A stretch of DNA of 64,000 nt from the NCBI GenBank assembly GCA_030454085.1, contig JAKDJD010000008.1, positions 1-64,000 of the forward strand. The letters run 5' to 3'. Origin of the DNA: Kocuria sp. GTDB lineage: Bacteria > Actinomycetota > Actinomycetes > Actinomycetales > Micrococcaceae. A model generated the notes under the pieces. That model was not told the origin of the DNA and ran no database searches. It was given only the letters and a program-made list of their open reading frames with translations. This document shows, piece after piece, positions 34,315 to 42,829 of the stretch; positions within the stretch are counted from its first letter, which is position 1; every line of letters begins with the position of its first letter. The position numbers and the translations under genes are program-made.

Positions 34315-34909
34315 GGATCCTCCTTGAACATAATGACCGATTGTCAGGACAAGTATTCTGAGTTGCAGATCACAATTCAAGGGGTTGGGGCATGGTTTCC
34401 GGGTCGGTCGCGGATGAGGGGTGAACACGATGGGTGGTAGGTGCCAGGCCACGCTGCCGGTGCGGTCACCTTCGACGTCCGCGGGGCCGCCCTCCGACGC
34501 CGCCGAGAGGTGGATCTCTGCACCTACTGGGGGAAACGCCGAAATTGCCTGAATTGTTTGCCGTGCACGTTCCCTTGCGGGGAATGCTGAGTTGCCCCCT
34601 CCTGCCGATGAGCATTCTTTGCGGGGAAAGAAGATTGTCGCGCATGAGGTGAAACACGTGAGTTGAGTCAACCCACCTCATCGGAAATTTTGGACTTCCG
34701 ACTGTATTTCCTTGTCAAACCAACATTGCGCATCTCGGGCGGCATGATGGAGCCCGGAGCGGTCGACGTTCCGGCCTCCGAGGTGCACCTCCGTACCTCC
34801 TCGTCGCGTGTAAAATCGATCCGGATTCTCTGTCCCGCTGTGTTGCCGCAAGCGGGACGTCTGCCGTTTCTCCGTGTCGGTGGCGTTAATTCTTTTTGAG
34901 GTGGGGGCC
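34315..34909. other. Long gene-poor leader before the polysaccharide locus
   Basis: I see no believable gene in this 595-bp stretch. It has lower GC in places, the operator at 34341-34352, a nested palindrome at 34644-34681 (arms ATGAGGTG/CACCTCAT around GTTGA/TCAAC), and the perfect palindrome GAGGTGCACCTC at 34780-34791. It separates the minus-strand dehydrogenase genes from the plus-strand polysaccharide genes, so it must hold the main promoter of that locus; I cannot place it with confidence. Confidence 0.55.
34341..34352. promoter_or_regulatory. Putative inositol regulon operator, perfect site
   Basis: TTGTC-AG-GACAA is the best example of the shared motif in the window, with fully symmetric 5-bp arms. 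It lies just upstream of the minus-strand dehydrogenase pair and is positioned to overlap their promoter. Confidence 0.65.
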
Positions 34910-36127
34910 TTGAATTTTGTTGTCGGGCATAACCGGGATCGCGATTCCTATCAGGTTCCGGCTGCGTTGGCCGAAGTGTCCGTGTTGGATACTTTCGTCA
35001 CCGACTATTACGAGGGTCGCGGATTCTCCGTGCCCACACTGAGTCATCGACGCACACCACTCATCGAGCCGTCACGAGTCCGTCAGTCCTTCGGGGCTTT
35101 CGCGGCTCAGCTTCCGTACGAGGTCAAGCGACGGATCAGCAGATCGGTCGACTTCCCGACGGTCCTGGTCGAGGCCCGCCTGGGGGCGACGATTGCCCGG
35201 GTGGCCGCGCAGAAGCCCGAGGCGGATCTTTTGCTGTACTCCGGCTCGGCCCTCCAGGCTTTCCAAGGTCCGTCCACCGGGCGCCGGATTCTGTTCCAGT
35301 ATCACGTCTCACCCCAGTTCATCGTGGATACTCTCTCCTCGGTCGATGAGCTCGCAGGAACCCGTCCATGGCAGCGTGAGGCTGAGGTGCTGGACCCCTC
35401 CATGCAACGCTTGCATGAAGAGGAAGTGCGCTTGGCGGACAGCGCCATCTGCGCCTCGACCTTCACCAAGAACGGACTGATCCGCCAAGGCATGGGCGGC
35501 GAGGACATTACGGTGGCTCCTTACGGAGGACCCCCCGCGGTCCGCACGATCGAAGACCCCGCGCGGGGGGAGAAATGTTCATGCTTGTTCGTGGGACAGG
35601 GGGTTGCCCGCAAGGGTTTGCATATCCTCATTGAAGCTTGGCGTAGGGCATGTCTGAAAAATGCCGATCTGACCATAGTCGCTTCGCGTCTGGACCCGGA
35701 GATCGCGGATTTCGGACGGAACGTACCGAATATCCGCTTCGTCGGTCGCCTTTCCGAGGAGGAACTGAGCCGCCACATGAAGGTGGCGGACACTCTGGTC
35801 CTGCCGTCTCTCATTGAGGGTTTCGGCCTGGTCCTGGGAGAGGGGCTGTCCCGGGGGTGCAGGATTCTAGCGAGTTCCCACACAGGGCTGGTGGACATGG
35901 GTTTGCCAGAAGACCTTGGGGTTGTCGTGGACCCGGGGTCTGTCAGCTCCCTGGTCGAGGGACTCCAACGAATTGTTGATACCTACGACCATCGGAGGTC
36001 CTACCGGGAGGCGCTTTTCGAACATTCGGAGAGACTTTCCTGGGGCGGTTTCCGAAGGAAAGTTCGTCAGGGCGCAGGGTTGCCTATGGACACCGGCCAC
36101 ACTGCTGCGGTCAGGAAGGGAGAGTAG
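34910..36127 (+). CDS. Glycosyltransferase, GT4-like
   Basis: This 405-residue glycosyltransferase is of the GT-B fold. The N-terminal half includes GHNRDRDSYQVPAALAE and the C-terminal half has LFVGQGVARKGLHILIEAW near residue 235 and the GT4 sugar-nucleotide motif PSLIEGFGLVLGEGLSRG near 310 (E-x7-E pattern). TTG 34910 is chosen because GAGGTGGGGG lies just upstream; GTG 34874 would add 12 residues. It transfers a sugar to the growing repeat unit at the inner face of the membrane. Donor and acceptor are unknown. It opens the polysaccharide locus. Confidence 0.83.
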   Translation: MNFVVGHNRDRDSYQVPAALAEVSVLDTFVTDYYEGRGFSVPTLSHRRTPLIEPSRVRQSFGAFAAQLPYEVKRRISRSVDFPTVLVEARLGATIARVAAQKPEADLLLYSGSALQAFQGPSTGRRILFQYHVSPQFIVDTLSSVDELAGTRPWQREAEVLDPSMQRLHEEEVRLADSAICASTFTKNGLIRQGMGGEDITVAPYGGPPAVRTIEDPARGEKCSCLFVGQGVARKGLHILIEAWRRACLKNADLTIVASRLDPEIADFGRNVPNIRFVGRLSEEELSRHMKVADTLVLPSLIEGFGLVLGEGLSRGCRILASSHTGLVDMGLPEDLGVVVDPGSVSSLVEGLQRIVDTYDHRRSYREALFEHSERLSWGGFRRKVRQGAGLPMDTGHTAAVRKGE

Positions 36128-36129
36128 CC

Positions 36130-37182
36130 ATGCGTGTGCTCATCATGGTTCATCGATTCCACCCGGACTTCGGCGGAGTCGAGGTCACGGCGGAGCTTCT
36201 TGCGAGGGGTTTCGTCGAGCGCCATCAGGCCGAAGTCGTGGTGGTCACACATACTCGTGAGACCGGGCCGCACAAGGACTTTCCGTTCACGGTCTTGCGT
36301 GAGCCCAGCCCGTTGCAGCTGTGGAAGGCCATCGCTGGAGCCGATGTCGTATTCCACAACAACCCGTGCATGCAGTTCTACTGGCCCCAGCTGTTCCTTC
36401 GAAAGCCGTGGCTCGTGGCGCTCCGTACCTGGATCACGCTTCCGGGCGAGAAGTTCGGGCCGCTGAACACGATCAAGTATTGGTTCAAATATCGTCTCGT
36501 GGAACGGGCAGACACTCTGGTCTCGAATTCCCAGGTGCTGGCCGGCCACGTCCGCGGCGACGTCGAAGTTATCTATAACAGCTTCCGGGAAGACATCTTT
36601 CGTGTCACCAATACGGATCCCAGGGATCCTTCTTCGCTCGTCTACGTGGGGAGGCTGAGCGCGGACAAGGGAGTCGATCTCTTGCTCCTAGCTATGAAGA
36701 ACCTCAAGGACAAGGGTCTTTCCCCCAAGCTCAACGTCATTGGTGACGGCGATTACCGGCCGACGATCGAGTCCTTGATCCGCAACCTCGGGCTTCACGA
36801 GGACGTGACTCTTCTCGGCTCGATGAAGGGCGCAGCAATTTCCGAAGAACTCAATCGCCATGCGATCGGCGTGGTCCCCTCCCGAATCCCGGAGCCCTTC
36901 GGAACGGTCGTGCTCGAGAATGCGGCATCCGGATGCGTCACTCTCGTGGCCGACCACGGTGGTCTGCCCGAAGCCATTGGGGACGCGGGGGCACGATTCC
37001 GCCCCAACGATGTCGGCTCCCTGACGGATGAGCTCGAGCGGTTGATGACCGACGATGAATACCTCGCATCGATCAGGGCTCGCGTTCCGGCGCACGTGCA
37101 GAAGTACAGCGTCGCCGCTTTCGTGGACAATTTCTATGACGCCTTGGAGCGTACGGTTCGGAAGGCGCGCCGTGGCAGATAG
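36130..37182 (+). CDS. Glycosyltransferase family 4
   Basis: This 350-residue GT-B glycosyltransferase has the N-terminal loop HRFHPDFGGVEVTAELLA, the donor-domain start SLVYVGRLSADKGVDLLLLA near residue 173 and the motif PSRIPEPFGTVVLENAASG near 255, the GT4 E-x7-E pattern. A GGGAGAG site precedes ATG 36130, 2 bp after the previous stop. It overlaps the next gene by 11 bp. Expected role is addition of one sugar of the repeat unit; the linkage is unknown. Confidence 0.87.
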   Translation: MRVLIMVHRFHPDFGGVEVTAELLARGFVERHQAEVVVVTHTRETGPHKDFPFTVLREPSPLQLWKAIAGADVVFHNNPCMQFYWPQLFLRKPWLVALRTWITLPGEKFGPLNTIKYWFKYRLVERADTLVSNSQVLAGHVRGDVEVIYNSFREDIFRVTNTDPRDPSSLVYVGRLSADKGVDLLLLAMKNLKDKGLSPKLNVIGDGDYRPTIESLIRNLGLHEDVTLLGSMKGAAISEELNRHAIGVVPSRIPEPFGTVVLENAASGCVTLVADHGGLPEAIGDAGARFRPNDVGSLTDELERLMTDDEYLASIRARVPAHVQKYSVAAFVDNFYDALERTVRKARRGR

Positions 37183-38431
37183 GGCTGAGCCACGCAGAAT
37201 CCTTCTCCTGGCCGTCCGGAACGTTACCGGAGTCCGCACGGGGCGCATCGCGGTGCTCGAATCCGCAGTCCATGGTCTGCAACGGCACGGGCACCACGTC
37301 GACGTCCTCGCCATCACTCACGAGGACGGACCCGCTGCATGGCTGGGATGCGAGGTCCGCAGGGTTCATCCCCCGCGCCTCGGCGCACTCGCCGCGCTCG
37401 TGCCTTGCGCTCTCCTCAGGGGCCGGTCTCTCAATGAGGCGTTGTTCAGTGGCCGGGCACTGATCCACAAGGTTCGGGAGATCGCCCGAGAACTGAACAG
37501 CGACGTCGTCGTCGGGGACGGTCTGAGGGCGTGGGAACTCGCACGAACCGTGGGGCTGCCCGTGGTCATGCACTTGGATGATCTTCTCTCCGAGCGGTAT
37601 TCCTCCGCGACTTTCCGCGACAACAACGATTCCGTCCTGGGGTATTTCGGGGACCGGATTCCTCGCCTCGCGCGTCCCGGGGTCGAGGCCGTGGCCAAGT
37701 GCCTGCTCGGTGTCGAAGCGAAACTGGCTCGCAGGCGTGAGGACGCGATTGCTCGTGAAGCCAGCGTTGTGGCACTGACCAGCCATGAGGAAGCACAGCG
37801 TCTGTCGCTCCGGGTGGGGCGAGAAGTGTTGGGAATCCCCATGGCGGTGCAGCAAGGGCGACTCTGCTCGCCCGATCAGGCTGATGCCGGAACCCTGACG
37901 TTCCTGGGAGTCCTGCATTACGGACCCAATATTGCGGCATTGCGCTACATCAGGGACGAGCTGGTGCCGGAACTGGAGAGGCGCGGCCGGCGCGTGCGGA
38001 TCCGCGTCATCGGCAAGGCGACCCGGGACCAGATCCAGGAGTTCTCGGGCGCACCCTTCGAGTTCTTGGGGTATGTGGAGAATCTGCCGACCGAGATGTC
38101 GGTGAGCCGCATGCTCATCTCGCCGATCCAGGCAGGGACAGGGGTCAAGACCAAGGTCCTCGATGCGCTGAGCATCGGCCTACCCGTCGTGGCGACCACG
38201 ATGGGCGTGGCGGGCATCCCAGTGCGGCACGGCGTCAGCGCGTTGATCGCGGACACGACGGACGGCCTGGCCGACGCAGTCGAGGACCTCCTGGATCATC
38301 CCGAACGAGCGCGCGACATCGGCCGGGCCGGATACGACCTGCTCGGAATGCGTATGGCGCCCGAACACATTTACAACGCCTGGGGAGCGGCCGTCGAACA
38401 GGCCGTCGGTGAGGAGAGCGATGCGCACTGA
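37172..38431 (+). CDS. Glycosyltransferase (GT4-type, GT-B fold)
   Basis: This 419-residue protein has a C-terminal glycosyltransferase domain with LTFLGVLHYGPNIAALRYI near residue 248, FEFLGYVENLPTEMS near 295, and SPIQAGTGVKTKVLDALSIG near 315. This matches the sugar-transferase PF13692-type group. The start is GTG 37172, with GGAAGG upstream, inside the end of the previous gene. The N-terminal half is less conserved and likely contacts the acceptor. Confidence 0.82.
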   Translation: MADRAEPRRILLLAVRNVTGVRTGRIAVLESAVHGLQRHGHHVDVLAITHEDGPAAWLGCEVRRVHPPRLGALAALVPCALLRGRSLNEALFSGRALIHKVREIARELNSDVVVGDGLRAWELARTVGLPVVMHLDDLLSERYSSATFRDNNDSVLGYFGDRIPRLARPGVEAVAKCLLGVEAKLARRREDAIAREASVVALTSHEEAQRLSLRVGREVLGIPMAVQQGRLCSPDQADAGTLTFLGVLHYGPNIAALRYIRDELVPELERRGRRVRIRVIGKATRDQIQEFSGAPFEFLGYVENLPTEMSVSRMLISPIQAGTGVKTKVLDALSIGLPVVATTMGVAGIPVRHGVSALIADTTDGLADAVEDLLDHPERARDIGRAGYDLLGMRMAPEHIYNAWGAAVEQAVGEESDAH

Positions 38432-39314
38432 CCTTTTGGAGAATGGACGACTGGGCGAATTCGAGAGTACGGCTCTCGGTGTGGGAACCGCACGGCTCGG
38501 TGCTTTCTGGCAGAAGCGTGGAATCCCGGAGGGCACGGCCGCTTTGAGTCAGGCACTCGACCTGGGTATCGGTTTGGTGGACACGGCGGATGTCTACGCT
38601 CGGGGGATCAGCGAGAGGATCGTCGGACGCGTGGTGAGGACCCGGCCGAGCACGGTGGTCATGACCAAGGTCGGTCTCCTCAAGACCCCCCTCGGTCTGG
38701 CCTCCGCGGCCTTCGGTGGAGAGCACCGTCCGGGGTTCACCGGTTTGCGCGCTGCCGGACGGGCGGATACTTGTTTTACCCCGAAATACCTTCGCGCGGC
38801 GGCTCATCGGTGTCTGAAACGACAGGGCCGGGACGAACTGGACGTCCTGCTGCTACACGAACCCCGTGCGGCGGATGTGCGGCGTGACGACGTCGTCCGC
38901 GAGCTGAACCGCATGAAACAGTCCGGGATGATCCGGGCATGGGGGGCGTCCGTCCGGGACGCTACTGCTGCGAAGGCGCTTGTGGATGCACCGGGTGCCA
39001 CCTGGCTCCAGATCCCCGTCAATCTCGGTGACACCTCGATTCTGGACACCGTGCGGTCCCATCCGGGGCGGGAACGCGTCACGACCGTCGGGATCGCGGT
39101 ACTCGGCGACGGATCGCTCATGCGGCGAGCCGCAGCGTCGGGCCTGGACGGCTCGCGAATCGTCGCCGCGCTGGTCGAAGGAGTTCACGGGATGGACGGC
39201 GTGGACGCGGTTCTGCTGGGCATGAGCAACCCGCGGCACGTCAGGGACAACGTGGGCGCCATCATGCGGGGAGCGCTGGAGGAAGACATCAGACGCCTGG
39301 AGGAGACGCTGTGA
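38421..39314 (+). CDS. Aldo/keto reductase in polysaccharide locus
   Basis: This 297-residue AKR has a catalytic tetrad visible as Asp and Tyr in VDTADVYARG near residue 53, Lys in VVMTKVG near 78 and His in LLLHEPRA near 145. GAGGAG precedes ATG 38421, and the gene overlaps the end of the previous one. It is coupled to the GMC oxidoreductase that follows (GTGA overlap). The pair may modify the sugar or cyclic unit of the polysaccharide precursor, one reducing and the other oxidising. That coupling is inferred from gene order alone. Confidence 0.83.
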   Translation: MRTDLLENGRLGEFESTALGVGTARLGAFWQKRGIPEGTAALSQALDLGIGLVDTADVYARGISERIVGRVVRTRPSTVVMTKVGLLKTPLGLASAAFGGEHRPGFTGLRAAGRADTCFTPKYLRAAAHRCLKRQGRDELDVLLLHEPRAADVRRDDVVRELNRMKQSGMIRAWGASVRDATAAKALVDAPGATWLQIPVNLGDTSILDTVRSHPGRERVTTVGIAVLGDGSLMRRAAASGLDGSRIVAALVEGVHGMDGVDAVLLGMSNPRHVRDNVGAIMRGALEEDIRRLEETL

Positions 39315-40990
39315 AAACAACAATGTCGAAGAATCAGCTGACGGACGCACGGGACCTGCCCGCCGGAGCCCGTCTGTCCGCCACGGTCCTGGTGGTCGGC
39401 ACCGGTCCCGCTGGAGCCACCGTGGCTCGGGAACTGGCGCCGACCGGCGTCGACATCCTGATGCTCGAAGGCGGTGACGTGCGCGGATCCACCGAAGCGG
39501 ACGACACCCTCAAGGGTGAGGCCTCGTCCCAGGCCGTCGAGCCTCTGGAGAAGGCACGAACCAAGAGGCTCGGCGGAGCCTCGATGCAGTGGGGTGGCCG
39601 GGCCTACCCCTTCGACCGGCTGGACTTCGAAGAGCGTCGCCACGATGACTTCTCGACCGAGGCATGGCCGGTCACACGGGACCAGTTGCTTCCGTACTAT
39701 CGCCGCGCGGCCCAGGCCCTCGATCTGCGATCCTTCGAGTGGACCGGGGCGCAGGCCATCCCTGGGGACCCCGAGGACCTGATCGGCCCGTCGAAGACCA
39801 TCAACTCGAAGGCCGTGTGGCGGTGGTCGCCACCCATTCGCTTCGCCGGAGCTCTCAGCAAGGATCTTGCCTCCTACCCGAACATTCGCGTCATGCACCA
39901 CGCGAACGTGACCCACGTGGTGCAGAATCCTGAAACCGGCGTCATTGATCGCGTCGAGGGCCAGACGCAACCGGGCCGGCATTTCACCGCGAGGGGCATG
40001 CACGTGGTCATTGCCGCGGGTGGTCTGGAGACCGCCCGCATTCTCCTGAATTCCGGGGTCCGGGACGATCACGACCAGATCGGCCGTCATTACATGATCC
40101 ATCCGATTGCTGAGGTCGGCGAGCTCCGGGTCAGGGACCCCAAGGCCGTCGGACACTCGGTGACCCCGACCAAGAGTCACGACGGTGTGTGGGTCCGCCG
40201 CCTGCTGCAGCTCGAGGAGCAGGTTCGGCGCGAACAGGGTCTTCTCAACATGGGGTTTGCCGTGTGGTACCAGGATCCCCGGACTCCCGACCACGGCGAC
40301 CCGCTCCTGTCTTCGTTCGCGCTGGTCCGCAAACTGCTCACGATGACCGGTGGGTTCAAGGGCACGGGTATGCACCGCAGGTACGCCAGACTCGAGGATC
40401 CTCGCGGTCATGTGCTCAATGTCCTCAGAGGGCTCCCTGCGATCGGTGCCTTCGGTGTGCGATGGGTTCGGGACAGGATTCTCGATCCACGCACCCTTCC
40501 CATGTTCTCGCGCTACTCGAAACAGGGCGTCTACCGCATCCGATTCGACGCCGAGCAATCGCCCGATCCGGAACAGCGCGTGGTTCTGTCCACGACGGAA
40601 AGGGACGCCTTTGGGGTTCCGCGCCTCGATGTCCGCCACCGGGTGTCCGATGCCGACCGCCGCAACTACCACCGATCCCTGGAGATCCTGGCCCAAGGGA
40701 TCAAGGAGTCCGGGTGGGGAACGTATACCCCGCCGACCCTGGACGACATGCTCGGGATGACTCTCGTGGACGCGACCCATCAGATGGGTCTGGTGCGCAT
40801 GGGGTTCGATCCCACGCGTTCGGTCGTGGACCCGAATCTGCGCGTGTGGTCGTCTCCGAACCTCTATCTGGCGACCACGGGAACCTTCCCGACCGCCGGT
40901 ATGGCGGGCCCGACGCTCACGGATGTGGCCCTGTCCATCCGACTGGCCGACCACCTGGCCCGAAAACTGCAAAGGGAGGGCGACCGATGA
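39311..40990 (+). CDS. GMC-family FAD oxidoreductase
   Basis: This 559-residue flavoprotein has the FAD-binding motif VLVVGTGPAGATVARELA near residue 27 and the acid anchoring ribose in MLEGGD. Its GMC C-terminal active-site region is DATHQMGLVRMG near 490 (catalytic His) followed by ATTGTFPTAGMAGPTLTDVA. The start GTG 39311 overlaps the stop of the aldo/keto reductase, with GGAGGAG upstream. Family members oxidise alcohols, including sugar hydroxyls. In an EPS locus it may make a keto-sugar intermediate, but no specific reaction can be named. Confidence 0.85.
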   Translation: MKTTMSKNQLTDARDLPAGARLSATVLVVGTGPAGATVARELAPTGVDILMLEGGDVRGSTEADDTLKGEASSQAVEPLEKARTKRLGGASMQWGGRAYPFDRLDFEERRHDDFSTEAWPVTRDQLLPYYRRAAQALDLRSFEWTGAQAIPGDPEDLIGPSKTINSKAVWRWSPPIRFAGALSKDLASYPNIRVMHHANVTHVVQNPETGVIDRVEGQTQPGRHFTARGMHVVIAAGGLETARILLNSGVRDDHDQIGRHYMIHPIAEVGELRVRDPKAVGHSVTPTKSHDGVWVRRLLQLEEQVRREQGLLNMGFAVWYQDPRTPDHGDPLLSSFALVRKLLTMTGGFKGTGMHRRYARLEDPRGHVLNVLRGLPAIGAFGVRWVRDRILDPRTLPMFSRYSKQGVYRIRFDAEQSPDPEQRVVLSTTERDAFGVPRLDVRHRVSDADRRNYHRSLEILAQGIKESGWGTYTPPTLDDMLGMTLVDATHQMGLVRMGFDPTRSVVDPNLRVWSSPNLYLATTGTFPTAGMAGPTLTDVALSIRLADHLARKLQREGDR

Positions 40991-41592
40991 GGGACCTGAC
41001 GGGTTTCCAAGGGTACGGCTACGACAAGGGTCGGCCCAAAGCGGTTCAGGCCCTGTGGCTGGCCGTCCAAGGCACGGTTCTCCAACGCTGGTGGTGTCCG
41101 CCGAAAATCCGTACAGCGATACTGCGCGCCTTCGGGGCAAGAATCGAGGAGAACGTTCTCATTCGCCACGGGGTAACCATTCACTGGCCGTGGAAACTGC
41201 ATATCAAGAAGAATTCATGGGTCGGCGTCGGAACGTGGATTCTGAATCTCGAACCGGTCACGATCGGCGAAAACACGTGCCTCAGCCAGGACACCTTTTT
41301 ATGTACTGGGTCACATAAATTCGATCACCCGAATTTCGAGTTCGACAACGGGCCGATCACCGTTGGCGACCGTTGCTGGATTGCCGCCAGGGCCACGGTA
41401 CTGCGCGGTGTCGAGATCGGCGACGACTCACTGGTCGGGGCGCAGGCGCTGGTTGCGAAGTCCGTGCCCGAGGGCTCCACAGTGCTGGCGCCCTTGGGGA
41501 GGATTGTGGCCGGAAAGGGTGAGGATGCGGAATCGATTTCTCCCCAGGATGTGGTTCGTTCAAGGGCCAGCGGGAAAGATTCCCTGGGCTGA
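40987..41592 (+). CDS. WcaF-like hexapeptide acetyltransferase
   Basis: This 201-residue left-handed beta-helix acyltransferase is of the WcaF/maltose O-acetyltransferase group. Hexapeptide repeats run from about residue 55 to 175, with the catalytic His in CTGSHKFDHPNF near 105 and TVGDRCWIAARATVLRGVEIG near 125. The ATG overlaps the GMC stop. It would O-acetylate a sugar of the repeat unit. The SGNH-type lipoproteins later in the locus could be partners that move or remove acetyl groups, which is inference. Confidence 0.85.
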   Translation: MRDLTGFQGYGYDKGRPKAVQALWLAVQGTVLQRWWCPPKIRTAILRAFGARIEENVLIRHGVTIHWPWKLHIKKNSWVGVGTWILNLEPVTIGENTCLSQDTFLCTGSHKFDHPNFEFDNGPITVGDRCWIAARATVLRGVEIGDDSLVGAQALVAKSVPEGSTVLAPLGRIVAGKGEDAESISPQDVVRSRASGKDSLG

Positions 41593-41604
41593 CTAGGTCG
41601 TTTG

Positions 41605-41630
41605 TTGACAATATCGAGCTGTTATAAGAT
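41605..41630 (+). promoter_or_regulatory. Possible internal promoter
   Basis: TTGACA (41605-41610) is a consensus -35 element in an AT-rich gap. TATAAG (41623-41628) and TAAGAT (41625-41630) lie downstream, but the spacing of 12-14 bp is short, so this is a tentative call. The gap of 112 bp before the next gene makes an internal promoter reasonable. Confidence 0.35.
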
Positions 41631-41704
41631 TTTCGGCGAATATTTCGTTGGCCCGACTTGGGGGAACATTCGAGGCAGCGAATATCGGGTTCTGGGGGAA
41701 CAAT

Positions 41705-42829
41705 TTGAGAATTCTTCACGTGGTCACGATGGTTGACCCTCATGGTTCGTTGGGCGGGCCCCTGCGGGTGTCCTGCAACCAGCTTTCGGAGCTGAAAGAA
41801 CAGGGGCATGAGGTTCTCCTTCTTGCCGCCGCGGAAGGTTACCAAGGCAACGTGCCCAGCGAATACTGCGGGGTGCCCGTCAAGCTGTTTCCTGCTCTGC
41901 GTCTTGTGCGAGACAGCTTCGCGGGCGTCTCTTCACCCGGACTGCTCCGTTGGCTTGTGGCTCACGGGCGGTCCTTCGACGTCGCCCACATACACATGGC
42001 TCGTGACCTCGTCACACTCCCGGCGGCCAGGCTTCTCCAGATGTTTCGCGTGCCGACCGTGTTGCAGACCCACGGGATGATCGACCCGAGTTCCCGGAAA
42101 CTGGCCAAGCCCCTGGACTCCTTCATGACGCGACCGGCACTCAATGCAGCAAAAAAGATCCTGGCGCTCACGAACGCAGAGACCGAAGACCTGTGTGCCG
42201 TTGATTCCCGGCTCACGTCCGATTCTGTTGAGGTGGTCCGCAACGGCGTCCCCATGGCTCCCGCCAGAGCCCGGCCTGAGCGCCCGTCTCCCGATGTCCT
42301 GTTCCTTGCCCGTGTCCAGGAGCGCAAGCGTCCGCTTGTTTTCGTCGAAGCAGCCCAGCGCTTGGCCCCTCGGCATCCTGACGCGACCTTCACCCTTGTC
42401 GGACCGGATGAGGGTGAAGGCGATGCGGTCCGGGCCCGGCTCAGGTCCGATGACGCCGCGGGGCGCATCCGATGGGTCGGATCCCTTCCCGCCCACCAGA
42501 CCCTCGATCGCATGGCCGAATCCGCAGTCTACGTTCTCCCTTCCCGCAAAGAACCCTTCCCTATGTCGGTTCTGGAAGCGATGAGCACTGGTCTGCCCGT
42601 CGTTGTCATGGAGGACTGCGGACTGGCCCCGGACGTCACGACTTCCGGGGGCGGTCTGGTGGTTGGATTCGGGCCGGATGAGCTCGTCCACGTGATCGAC
42701 CGTCTGCTGGACAATTCAGAGGACCGCCGGCGCATGGGGGCCGCGGGAAGAGCGTTCGTGGCCGGTCACGCGACCATGGAGCGCATCGCCCAACAACTCG
42801 CTCACCTGTACGAGGGCGTGGCTGACTGA
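41705..42829 (+). CDS. Glycosyltransferase family 4
   Basis: This 374-residue GT-B glycosyltransferase starts at TTG 41705 (MRILHVVTMVDPHGSLGGP), with GGGGGAA upstream; the open frame begins 57 bases earlier at a less likely start. The donor domain shows VLFLARVQERKRPLVFVEAA near residue 198 and the motif PSRKEPFPMSVLEAMSTG near 280 with two Glu of the GT4 pattern. It directly abuts the polymerase gene downstream and probably adds another sugar of the repeat unit. Confidence 0.85.
   Translation: MRILHVVTMVDPHGSLGGPLRVSCNQLSELKEQGHEVLLLAAAEGYQGNVPSEYCGVPVKLFPALRLVRDSFAGVSSPGLLRWLVAHGRSFDVAHIHMARDLVTLPAARLLQMFRVPTVLQTHGMIDPSSRKLAKPLDSFMTRPALNAAKKILALTNAETEDLCAVDSRLTSDSVEVVRNGVPMAPARARPERPSPDVLFLARVQERKRPLVFVEAAQRLAPRHPDATFTLVGPDEGEGDAVRARLRSDDAAGRIRWVGSLPAHQTLDRMAESAVYVLPSRKEPFPMSVLEAMSTGLPVVVMEDCGLAPDVTTSGGGLVVGFGPDELVHVIDRLLDNSEDRRRMGAAGRAFVAGHATMERIAQQLAHLYEGVAD

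Noticed and set aside
34663-34899. 78-codon open frame before the EPS locus
   Set aside because: There is no ribosome binding site or recognisable similarity, and it runs across the palindromes of the leader.
39185-41140. 651-codon open frame on the minus strand
   Set aside because: It lies opposite the GMC oxidoreductase and acetyltransferase genes, is rich in Arg/Gly/His/Val as shadows of high-GC genes are, and has no recognisable domain.
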